This document shows, piece by piece, positions 1-7,290 of a DNA stretch of 64,000 nt. A program made the position numbers and the translations under genes. Under the pieces are notes generated by a model. The model was not told the origin of the DNA and did no database searches. It saw nothing but the letters and a program-made list of their open reading frames with translations. The stretch spans positions 372,001-436,000 of the forward strand of contig NZ_PTJS01000001.1 in NCBI RefSeq assembly GCF_002941025.1, in the 5' to 3' direction. The first letter of the stretch is position 1, and each line of letters begins with the position of its first letter. The DNA comes from Streptomyces sp. QL37. GTDB lineage: Bacteria; Actinomycetota; Actinomycetes; Streptomycetales; Streptomycetaceae.

Positions 1-1
1 C

Positions 2-307
2 ACGCTCACCCTGGCCGGTGGCGTACTCCACGGAGACGTGATCGGCCACGAGGCGTGGAAGGCGGACTGGGCGCGGAGCCTCCGCCAGGTCGAGGGCGAG
101 GGCGCGAACCTGATAGCGGAGTTCCCGGAGACGGTGGACCAGGGCATCAGGGAGCTGAGCACCGGGGAAGGCACCACGCAGCTGCCGCGCTGGATTCATC
201 TCAGAGACGCCACTCTGGTCCTCGGCGGCACAGGGTCCCTGCGACTGCCCCTCTGGCGCGGGCGTCTGGCCGATGTGTCGGGCTGGGCCCTGGGCCGGCC
301 GCAGTGA
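2..307 (+). CDS. C-terminal part of an unknown protein (cut by window edge)
   Basis: The reading frame is already open at the left edge (first visible residues TLTLAGGVLHG) and runs without a stop to the TGA ending at 307, so the start lies outside the window. About 101 residues are visible. They are soluble-looking, with no membrane segment, and end in a beta-rich stretch containing RDATLVLGGTGSLRLPLW. I do not recognise a family. An internal GTG at 38 could be a start but has no ribosome binding site. The next gene lies about 125 bases downstream on the same strand. Confidence 0.6.
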   Translation, partial: TLTLAGGVLHGDVIGHEAWKADWARSLRQVEGEGANLIAEFPETVDQGIRELSTGEGTTQLPRWIHLRDATLVLGGTGSLRLPLWRGRLADVSGWALGRPQ

Positions 308-434
308 CAGGAAGCGTGCGGAACGGGCGTCGGGGCGGGTGGTGCGTCCGCCCCCGCCCCGGCGGCTGACCGCCGCCCGTCCGCCCTGGGCGTACCCGGA
401 CACCTGAGCAGGCTCCACTGACATGATCGGTGGC

Positions 435-1019
435 ATGAAGGTACTTGTGATCGGTGCGAGCGGGACGATCGGCAGTGCGGTCGCCGAGGCGTTGCGGGCT
501 TCTCATGAGGTCGTCACGGCCTCCCGCAGCGGCCCTGTGAAGGTCGACCTGGACGTTCCCTCGTCCCTGGACACGCTCTTCGACGACGTGCCGGACCTCG
601 ACGCCGTGGTGTGCTGCGCCGCCAACGGCCCGCTGGTGGATCTGGCCTCGGCGACGGACGCGGAGATCGCCGACGGAGTGCGGGGCAAGCTGCTGGGCCA
701 GGTCGCGCTCGTCCGGCGAGCCGTACGCCGGCTGCGGGACGGCGGGTCTGTCACGCTGACCGGCGGCACCTTCTCCGCCCCGCTGGCCGGCGGTTCGCTG
801 GGTGCGCTCATCAACACCGGCCTGGAGGGCTTCGTCCGCAACGCGGCTCCCGAGCTGCCGAGGAATCTGCGTCTGAATCTCATCAGCCCCGGCTGGATCA
901 AGGAGACCCTGGAGAGCATGGGAGCGGACGGGGCGGACGGCACCCCCGTCTCCGAGGTCGCCCGCGCCTATGTGACGGTCGTGGAAGGCATCGAACAGGG
1001 CCGGACCGTACGTCCGTGA
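435..1019 (+). CDS. Short-chain dehydrogenase/reductase
   Basis: A 194-residue Rossmann-fold protein. It opens with MKVLVIGASGTIG, the glycine-rich nucleotide-binding loop, and has VCCAANGP where SDRs carry their NAG motif. The usual YxxxK catalytic pair is not obvious: the region around GGSLGALINTGLEGFVRNAA occupies that place, so it may be an atypical SDR. ATG 423 is possible, but 435 matches the conserved family N-terminus. A TATGAT-like element (CATGAT, 422-427) sits 7 bases before 435, consistent with a leaderless transcript. The gene converges on the merR-type gene. Substrate unknown. Confidence 0.75.
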   Translation: MKVLVIGASGTIGSAVAEALRASHEVVTASRSGPVKVDLDVPSSLDTLFDDVPDLDAVVCCAANGPLVDLASATDAEIADGVRGKLLGQVALVRRAVRRLRDGGSVTLTGGTFSAPLAGGSLGALINTGLEGFVRNAAPELPRNLRLNLISPGWIKETLESMGADGADGTPVSEVARAYVTVVEGIEQGRTVRP

Positions 1020-1040
1020 ACCCGGGCCGGCGTGACGGTC

Positions 1041-2000
1041 CTAAGCGGTCACCGCGGTCCCCGACCGGGACTCCAGCGCGGCGACGAGCCAGTCGTGCGC
1101 GGACCCGGGCGTCGGCTCGGGCCGGCTTGCCGGTGCGCTGACCAGCTCGGCCGTCAGTTCCCAGTACCGGTCGATGCGCGGGTCGGCCGCGAGCCGGCGG
1201 GCGAGAGCGCGGCGGAAGCCCGGGGTGTCGGCCGTGTTCCGGGCGCTCGCGTACGCGTTCACGAAGCCGTCCAGCGCCTCCCCCGGGCCGGGTGCCCTGT
1301 CCTGGCGCATCTCGGTGGCCGCGAGGTCGTACGCCTCGGCCAGGCCCGCGTACAGCACGGCCGAGGCACGGGCTCCCGCGGCTCTGTGCGCGTGGGGCTG
1401 GGTCGGCTCGTCCTTGCCGCACGGGCGGGACACCATCGCGTACAGCCGGGCGAAGGCGAGCACCTGCGCCGGAGCTGGATCCTCGGGTGGCTGCACCACC
1501 GCGACCTCCAGGAACGCGGTGACGGCCCTGGCCGGCATGCGCGGCGGCAGCCAGCCGCGCCAGAAGCGGGCCAGGGGCGCGGTGTCCGGCGGCGCGCTCA
1601 CCGCGCCGATCAGCCTCAGCCGGTCCGGGCGTTCGGCCGCCGGGCACTCCTGCACCGAGCGGAGAGCCGCCTCTCGCCAGCGCAACGCCCGCAGCTGGGA
1701 ACCCAGTTCGCGCAGCTGCCCCGCGACGGCGTCCTCCAGGGCTCCGCCCACGCGCCCCGCGGACTCCTCCTCGTCCAGGATGCGGCGCACCGCGCTGACC
1801 GGCAGGTCCATGGTGCGCAGCGAGCGGATCATCCGTAGCCGCTCAAGGGAGTCGGGGCCGTACCTGCGGTGACCGCCGACGCTGCGGGACGCCTCGGGCA
1901 GCAGGCCGCTGTCGGAGTAGAAACGGACCGTCTTGACGCTGACTCCGGCCCGCTCGGCGAGTTCACCGATGCCGCACAGTCCGTCGTACGACGAGAACAC
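1041..2000 (-). CDS. MerR-family transcriptional regulator
   Basis: 319 residues. The N-terminal winged helix (about residues 8-80) has the MerR signature GIGELAERAGVSVKTVRFYSD followed by GHRRYG. A helix and a large C-terminal region of about 200 residues follow, presumably an effector-binding domain. Cysteines are few and not arranged like metal-sensing MerR proteins, so an organic ligand is more likely. The GTG start at 2000 abuts a divergent promoter whose 19-bp spacer is typical of MerR targets, so it probably controls the hydrolase fusion gene at 2095 and perhaps itself. Confidence 0.88.
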   Translation of the reverse strand: MFSSYDGLCGIGELAERAGVSVKTVRFYSDSGLLPEASRSVGGHRRYGPDSLERLRMIRSLRTMDLPVSAVRRILDEEESAGRVGGALEDAVAGQLRELGSQLRALRWREAALRSVQECPAAERPDRLRLIGAVSAPPDTAPLARFWRGWLPPRMPARAVTAFLEVAVVQPPEDPAPAQVLAFARLYAMVSRPCGKDEPTQPHAHRAAGARASAVLYAGLAEAYDLAATEMRQDRAPGPGEALDGFVNAYASARNTADTPGFRRALARRLAADPRIDRYWELTAELVSAPASRPEPTPGSAHDWLVAALESRSGTAVTA

Positions 2001-2031
2001 TTGAACCTCCCTCAGGGGGAGTTCCTACGGT
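2001..2031 (+). promoter_or_regulatory. MerR-type promoter and operator
   Basis: A -35 element TTGAAC (2001-2006) and a -10 TACGGT (2026-2031) are separated by 19 bp, the overlong spacing that MerR proteins correct by untwisting DNA. The spacer is covered by an imperfect dyad centred at 2013.5, GAACCTCCCT against AGGGGGAGTTC, with 7 of 11 pairs matching. It reads toward the hydrolase gene at 2095 and lies against the start of the divergent merR gene. Confidence 0.65.
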
Positions 2032-2094
2032 ACCCGCGAGTGGGACCGGGCCGATCGGCCCGGTCCGCCGACGACGGCGTATCGAGGAGAGACC

Positions 2095-3618
2095 ATGACC
2101 GCGTTCATCCTGGTGTCCGGTGTGTTCACCGGCCCGCACGTGTGGGACGAGGCGGCCGCGCGGCTGGCCTCGGCGGGTGCCGAGGTCCATGCGGTGACCC
2201 TGACCGGGCTCGGAGGGGCCCGCCCGACCGACGGTACGGAGATCGGCCTGGAGACGCACATCGCGGATGTCCTCGCGGTGATCGACTCGGTGGGACCGGG
2301 GGCGGGACGGGAGATCGTGCTGGTCGGCCACGACTACGGCATCCATCCGGTCGTGGGAGCCGCCGACCGGCGGGCGGGATCGGTCGCCCGGATCGTGTAC
2401 CTGGACTCGGGGCTGCCCCAGGACGGTGTCCCGGCCCTGGCCGCCGTGCCCGACCGAGCTACGCGCGAGGAGGCGCTGCGGGCCGCCGAGGACGGGACGC
2501 CCGGCGCGGCGCTGCCGTCTCCGGCACGCGACGCGTGGCAGCTCTGGGGCAGCACCGCCGGCATTCCCGACGGGGCGCTCGACCGGCTCACCGCACTCGC
2601 CTCGCCGCACCCCCTGGGTACGCTGCTCCAGCCCCTGCGGCTGACGGGTGCGGCGGCCGAGGTGCCCATGGCCGGAGTGCTGTGCACCGGCAACGGAGCG
2701 AGCATCGCGACGGTCCAGGCCCGTGTGGACCTGGGCGAACCCAGCCTGCTGGCGCTGGCCGAACCTCGGGTCACCTTCTTCGAACTGCCCACAGGCCACT
2801 GGCCGATGCTGTCGAGTCCCACGGCACTGGCGGAGACGCTGCTGAAGGCCGCGGCGGGCGAGGGACATCGCCTCACCCCGGTGGACGCCACGAAGCCGCC
2901 CGCGCACCTGCTGCCGTTCCTGCTTGACGTGCCCGAGCTGCCCCGTGAGCGGACGGACGACATCGACCTGTATCTGCCGCCCGGCACGGACGGCCCCCGT
3001 CCGGCGGTGATGTTCGTCCACGGCGGCCCGGTGCCCGCCGAGGCACGCCCCACCCCCCGGGACTGGCCGGTCCTCATGGGATACGCCCGCTACGCCGCCG
3101 GCCACGGAGTGGTGGGGGTGACCCTGGACCACCGTCTGCACGCCGTGACCGACTACGAGCGGGCCGCCTCCGATGTGGCGGACGCGGTGGAACGGGTCCG
3201 GGCCGACCCCCGGGTGGACCCGGACCGGGTCGCCCTGTGGTTCTTCTCCGGCAGCGGCCCGCTCACCGCGGACTGGATGGCGAAGCCCCCGCCGTGGCTG
3301 CGCTGCCTGGCCGCCGACTACCCCATCATGGCGCCTCTGCCGAACTGGGGGCGGCTCGGCAGCCGGTTCCACCCGTCGGACGCCGTCGCCCACGCCGGGT
3401 CTCTGCCTCTCGTACTGGTCCGGGCCGGGCTGGAGACCGCTGACATCGCCGCCACCGTGGAAAAGTTCCTGGCCGCGGCACACCGCTGCGGGGCCGACAT
3501 CGAGGTGGTCGATGTGCCGAACGGCCACCACACCTTCGAGACGATCGACCCGACCGACGAGTCACGCGAGGCCGTGCACCGCGCCATGGGCACCGTGCTG
3601 CGTCACCTGACGGCCTGA
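2095..3618 (+). CDS. Fused tandem alpha/beta hydrolases
   Basis: 507 residues made of two alpha/beta-hydrolase domains. The first (about 1-245) begins MTAFILVSGVFTG and has VLVGHDYG at 75-82. Here the nucleophile elbow carries Asp 80, not Ser, as in epoxide hydrolases and haloalkane dehalogenases. A candidate catalytic His is in LPTGHWPM near 233. The second (about 265-507) resembles dienelactone-hydrolase/BD-FAE esterases, with MFVHGGP (oxyanion strand), an elbow FFSGSG and a C-terminal NGHHTFE. A good Shine-Dalgarno GAGGAGAG precedes ATG 2095. It is divergent from the MerR gene, whose operator drives it. Substrate unknown. Confidence 0.82.
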   Translation: MTAFILVSGVFTGPHVWDEAAARLASAGAEVHAVTLTGLGGARPTDGTEIGLETHIADVLAVIDSVGPGAGREIVLVGHDYGIHPVVGAADRRAGSVARIVYLDSGLPQDGVPALAAVPDRATREEALRAAEDGTPGAALPSPARDAWQLWGSTAGIPDGALDRLTALASPHPLGTLLQPLRLTGAAAEVPMAGVLCTGNGASIATVQARVDLGEPSLLALAEPRVTFFELPTGHWPMLSSPTALAETLLKAAAGEGHRLTPVDATKPPAHLLPFLLDVPELPRERTDDIDLYLPPGTDGPRPAVMFVHGGPVPAEARPTPRDWPVLMGYARYAAGHGVVGVTLDHRLHAVTDYERAASDVADAVERVRADPRVDPDRVALWFFSGSGPLTADWMAKPPPWLRCLAADYPIMAPLPNWGRLGSRFHPSDAVAHAGSLPLVLVRAGLETADIAATVEKFLAAAHRCGADIEVVDVPNGHHTFETIDPTDESREAVHRAMGTVLRHLTA

Positions 3619-3719
3619 ACCGGTCTCCCCGGGCGACGGCGGCGAGCGGGTGCGGGGTCGTGCGATCTGCACGACGCTGGAATGGGCCGACCGTCCGTTC
3701 GACGTTCTAGGAGGTTGCT

Positions 3720-3950
3720 GTGACGAAGAAGAAGGACAGCCTGGGCAAGGGCGACAAGGTGGCCTGGAAGAGCCACGGCCAGGACGTGACGGGCAAGGTC
3801 ACCGAGAAGCACACGGACCGCACCCGTGCCGCGGGGCGGACCGTCGACGCCTCCGAGGAGGAACCGCAGTACGAGGTGGAGAGCGACAAGTCCGGCCGGT
3901 CCGCCGTGCACAGGCCCGACGCACTGCGGAAGAGGCGCGGCGGCTCCTGA
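3720..3950 (+). CDS. DUF2945 (hypervirulence-associated Tudor-like) small protein
   Basis: A 76-residue, highly charged protein containing GDKVAWKSHGQDVTGKV followed by YEVESDKSGRSAVHRP. This is the pattern of the DUF2945/HVA1 family of small SH3/Tudor-like proteins common in actinomycetes. No signal peptide or membrane segment. The GTG start at 3720 is preceded by a strong AGGAGG (3708-3713). It stands alone between the hydrolase and the carotenoid operon. Function unproven. Confidence 0.8.
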   Translation: MTKKKDSLGKGDKVAWKSHGQDVTGKVTEKHTDRTRAAGRTVDASEEEPQYEVESDKSGRSAVHRPDALRKRRGGS

Positions 3951-4030
3951 TCGCGGTGAACGGGGCCGCGGGCAGGCAGTCGGGTCACACGAAGAGGCGA
4001 TCCCCGTGGCGGCTGCTGGCTTCGGACCCC

Positions 4031-4057
4031 GGAACGTGATCGGGTTGACATCCCGTC
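4031..4057 (+). promoter_or_regulatory. Candidate ECF-sigma promoter of the crtY operon
   Basis: GGAAC (4031-4035) and CGTC (4054-4057) are separated by 18 bases, the layout of ECF-type promoters, placing a start about 25 bases before ATG 4089. A comparable GGAAC-N18-CGGAC lies upstream of crtE on the other strand. TTGACA at 4045-4050 is an alternative -35 but lacks a good -10. Carotenoid genes in Streptomyces are known to be driven by the light-induced ECF factor LitS. The link here is inference. Confidence 0.35.
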
Positions 4058-4088
4058 AGCGGTACGGGGACCGAGCCGAGGGACACGG

Positions 4089-5354
4089 ATGACGAACCGA
4101 CAGCACCCGCCGGCGCCGGACGCCGTCGTCGTGGGCGCGGGCCTGGCGGGACTGGCCTGCGCGCTCGACCTGTGCGGCGCGGGCCTCCGCGTCGAGCTGC
4201 TGGAGGCCTCCGACGGAGTGGGCGGCCGGATGCGCACGGACCGCAAGGACGGATTCCTCCTGGACCGCGGCTTCCAGGTCTTCAACACCTCGTATCCACA
4301 GGTGAAGAAGCGCCTGGACCTGCGTGCGCTGCGCCTGCGGCCGTTCACTCCCGGTCTCATCGCCCGTACGCCCGCCGGGCGGGTGCGGGTCACGGACCCC
4401 ACCCGGCGGCCGGAGGACGCGGCGCAGCTGCTGCCCGGCCGTGTGCTCCCGGCCCGTGACCTCGCCGCCCTCGGTGTACTCACCGCGCGTGACGTCCTGC
4501 TTCCCGCGAAGCGTCTGGGACATATGCCCGACCGCACCGCGTCGGAAGCACTCGTGCGGGCCGGGTTGTCGCCGCGCGCGATCGAGGACCTGCTGCGGCC
4601 GTTCCTGTCCGGGGTGTTCCTGGAGGAAGGGCTGGAGACCTCGGCGCGCTTCCTGCACCTGGTCTGGCGCAGCATGGTGCGCGGCACGCTCTGTCTGCCG
4701 GCCCGGGGCATCGGCGCCGTGCCGGCCCAGCTCGCCGCCGGGCTGCCGGAGGGTGCCCTCCGGCTGGGTGCGCCCGTCGCCGAGGTCACGGACTTCGGGG
4801 TGCTCCTGGCCGACGGCGGTGAGCGGCCGGCGGCCTCCGTCGTGGTGGCCACGGACGCCGCCACGGCCGCCCGGCTGCTGCCCGGTCTGCCGGTACCGGA
4901 CAGCCGCACGGTGACGACGTACTACCACGCGGCCGACCGGTCACCTCTGACCGAACCCACCCTGCTGGTGGACAGCGGCCTCGCCGTCCTGAACAGCTGT
5001 GTCCTCACCGAGGTCGCCCCCGGCTACGGTCCCCCGGGCACGGCGCTGATGTCGACCTCCGTGCTCGGCTCCGGACCGCCCGGCGGGGACACGACGGTCC
5101 GCGCGCGCCTGGCCGAGCTGTACGACGTGGACACGAGCACCTGGGACACGGTCGCCGCGTACACCGTAAAGGGCGCCCTGCCCGCCATGCGGCCTCCCTG
5201 GCCGCTGAGCCGTACGACCCGTTTCGCACGGGGCCGGTACGTCTGCGGGGACCACCGGGCCACCGGCTCGGTGCAGGGCGCGCTGGCCTCCGGGAGCAGG
5301 GCGGCACGCGAGGTGCTGGCCGACCGTGCTGCGGCACGGACCCCCGGGACGTGA
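4089..5354 (+). CDS. FAD-dependent amine oxidase/desaturase-like enzyme of the carotenoid operon
   Basis: 421 residues. The N-terminal dinucleotide-binding motif VVVGAGLAGLACAL and GGRMRTDRKDGFLLDRGFQVF are typical of the flavin-containing amine oxidase/protoporphyrinogen oxidase/phytoene desaturase superfamily. The C-terminal YVCGDHRATGSVQGALASG closes the FAD site. It overlaps crtY by GTGA (5351-5354), so it is translationally coupled and first in the crtY-T-U operon, although it is not one of the seven standard isorenieratene genes. It could act on a carotenoid or an unrelated amine. RBS GAGGG precedes ATG 4089. Confidence 0.8.
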   Translation: MTNRQHPPAPDAVVVGAGLAGLACALDLCGAGLRVELLEASDGVGGRMRTDRKDGFLLDRGFQVFNTSYPQVKKRLDLRALRLRPFTPGLIARTPAGRVRVTDPTRRPEDAAQLLPGRVLPARDLAALGVLTARDVLLPAKRLGHMPDRTASEALVRAGLSPRAIEDLLRPFLSGVFLEEGLETSARFLHLVWRSMVRGTLCLPARGIGAVPAQLAAGLPEGALRLGAPVAEVTDFGVLLADGGERPAASVVVATDAATAARLLPGLPVPDSRTVTTYYHAADRSPLTEPTLLVDSGLAVLNSCVLTEVAPGYGPPGTALMSTSVLGSGPPGGDTTVRARLAELYDVDTSTWDTVAAYTVKGALPAMRPPWPLSRTTRFARGRYVCGDHRATGSVQGALASGSRAAREVLADRAAARTPGT

Positions 5355-6559
5355 CCGGACGCTTTCCGGGGCGCGTGGACGACGCCGTCGTCGTGGGCGG
5401 TGGCGCCGCCGGACTCTGCCTGGCCGACCGGCTCGTCAGGGCCGGTACGGCGGTGACGCTGGTCGAGGCCCCCGAAGGGCCGCTGCGCCCGGCGGAGCGC
5501 ACCTGGTGCTACTGGGAGGCGGGCGCGGGCGATTTCGAGGACGCCGTCGTCGCCTCCTGGGAGCGGCTGCGGGTGCGGGAGCCCGGCGGCGGTGCCATCG
5601 AGTCGGACCCCGCGCCCCTGCGTTACCGCATGGTGCGCTCCGGCCCCTTCGAACGGCTGGTCCACTCCCGTCTGGCGGCGTGCCCGGTGGCCCGTGTCGT
5701 ACGTGCCACCGCACACGAGGTGCGCGACGCACCGTACGGCGCCGAGGTGCGCTGCACGACGGCCGACGGCGGATCGCTCACCCTGCACGGCAGGTACGTC
5801 TTCGACTCGCGGCCCGTGCGAGGTACACCGCCGCACCGCACGCTGCTGCTCCAGCACTTCCGGGGCTGGTTCGTGCGTACCGCCCTCCCCCGCTTCGACC
5901 CAGGCGTGGCGGACCTCATGGACTTCCGGGTCCCGCAGCCCCGCCACGGTCTCGCGTTCGGCTACGTGCTGCCGCTCGCACCGGACCTGGCGCTGGTGGA
6001 GTACACCGAGTTCTCCCGTGCCACGCTCACGACTGCCGCGTACGAGGCGGCCCTGCGGCAGTACACGGGGGACGTCCTGCGACTCGGCCGGTTCGCCGTG
6101 GAGTCGGCCGAGCAGGGCGTCATCCCCATGACGGACGCGCGCTTCCCCCGCCGGACCGGCCGCACCGTCTTCCGTATCGGGGCCGCCGGGGGCGCCACCC
6201 GTCCGGCGACCGGCTACACCTTCGCGGCCGTGCAGCGCCAGAGCCGCGCCATCGCCACCGCCCTGGACAGCGGGTCCCCGGCCGTGCCGCCACCGCACGG
6301 CCGCAGGGCACTCGCCATGGACGCCGTGCTGCTCCGGGCCCTCGACACCGGGCGCGTGGATGGGCCGCGTTTCTTCACCGACCTCTTCCGCCGCATCCCC
6401 ATGGAGCGGCTGCTGCGCTTCCTGGACGGCGGGAGCACGCCGTGGGAGGAGTTCGGGATCGGTCTGCGCACGCCCGTGGGCCCGATGCTCCGCACCGCGG
6501 CCGAACTCCCCTTCCTCACCCGCCGGGCCACCGGCCGATCCGAAGAGAGCCCCCGATGA
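5351..6559 (+). CDS. crtY: Lycopene beta-cyclase
   Basis: 402 residues of the CrtY flavoprotein cyclase family. N-terminal VVVGGGAAGLCLADRL is the dinucleotide-binding motif. RTWCYWEAG near residue 50 and GAAGGATRPATGYTF near 280 are characteristic CrtY blocks; the latter is the conserved region linked to FAD and catalysis. It should convert the linear psi-ends of lycopene to beta-rings. It sits between the FAD enzyme (overlap 4 bases) and the methyltransferase crtT (overlap 4 bases), in the same order seen in other Streptomyces carotenoid clusters. Confidence 0.9.
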   Translation: MTGRFPGRVDDAVVVGGGAAGLCLADRLVRAGTAVTLVEAPEGPLRPAERTWCYWEAGAGDFEDAVVASWERLRVREPGGGAIESDPAPLRYRMVRSGPFERLVHSRLAACPVARVVRATAHEVRDAPYGAEVRCTTADGGSLTLHGRYVFDSRPVRGTPPHRTLLLQHFRGWFVRTALPRFDPGVADLMDFRVPQPRHGLAFGYVLPLAPDLALVEYTEFSRATLTTAAYEAALRQYTGDVLRLGRFAVESAEQGVIPMTDARFPRRTGRTVFRIGAAGGATRPATGYTFAAVQRQSRAIATALDSGSPAVPPPHGRRALAMDAVLLRALDTGRVDGPRFFTDLFRRIPMERLLRFLDGGSTPWEEFGIGLRTPVGPMLRTAAELPFLTRRATGRSEESPR

Positions 6560-7290
6560 CCCTCCTGCGGGACCATGATCTGGCACAGGCCTTCGATCAC
6601 GCGTCGCACACGTACGACCGGCTCACCGCGCTCAATCCGGGCTACCGCTCCGACCTCCTCCGCTCGGCGCAGCGGCTCCGGCTGCCGCGCGGCGGAAGGG
6701 GACAGCGGGTGCTCGATCTCGGCTGCGGGACGGGCGCCTCCACACGGGCTCTGCTTCGGGCGGCACCGTACGCCGCGATCACGGCGGTCGACGCCTCCGC
6801 GGGCATGCTGGAGCGGGCGCGTGCGAAGCGCTGGCCCCAGAACGTCCGCTTCGTGCACCGGTCCGCGGCGGACCTCACCATCACCGACGACGAGGGCTCG
6901 TACGACGCCGTCTTCGCCGCCTATCTCTTCCGCAACGTGGCCGAACCCGGTGCGGTCCTCGATGCCGTGCGCGCACTCCTGCGTCCCGGTGGCCGTCTGC
7001 TGGTCCATGAGTACAGCCTCAGCGGCTCGCCCGTGCACCGGGCCGTGTGGAACGCGGTCTGCCGTGGTGTCATCGTCCCGGCGGGCACGCTGACCGGCGA
7101 CCGTGCGCTGTACCACCATCTGTGGCGCAGCGTCCTGGCGTTCGACACGGCGCCCGTCTTCGAGCGACGGATCGCCAGGGCCGGATTCCCCTTCGTGCGG
7201 ACCGTGCCCGTCGGCGGCTGGCAGACCGGGATCGCCCATGTGTTCCTGGCCCGGAGCGGTGTGGACGGCGTACGGACCGAGGCGTCATGA
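6556..7290 (+). CDS. crtT: Class I SAM methyltransferase of carotenoid cluster
   Basis: 244 residues, UbiE/COQ5-like. SAM motif I is VLDLGCGTGAS near residue 50, motif II region AVDASAGML, then VFAAYLFRNV and LRPGGRLLVHEY. ATG 6556 overlaps the crtY stop and the protein ends in an ATGA overlap with crtU. CrtT is a standard member of the crtYTU operon in S. griseus and S. coelicolor, but its exact substrate is not established. A quinone-like or carotenoid acceptor is inferred. Confidence 0.85.
   Translation: MTLLRDHDLAQAFDHASHTYDRLTALNPGYRSDLLRSAQRLRLPRGGRGQRVLDLGCGTGASTRALLRAAPYAAITAVDASAGMLERARAKRWPQNVRFVHRSAADLTITDDEGSYDAVFAAYLFRNVAEPGAVLDAVRALLRPGGRLLVHEYSLSGSPVHRAVWNAVCRGVIVPAGTLTGDRALYHHLWRSVLAFDTAPVFERRIARAGFPFVRTVPVGGWQTGIAHVFLARSGVDGVRTEAS

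Noticed and set aside
1963..3531. 522-residue minus-strand frame opposite the hydrolase fusion
   Set aside because: Antisense shadow with Gly/Arg/Val/His-rich composition; the plus-strand protein has recognisable domains and a ribosome binding site.
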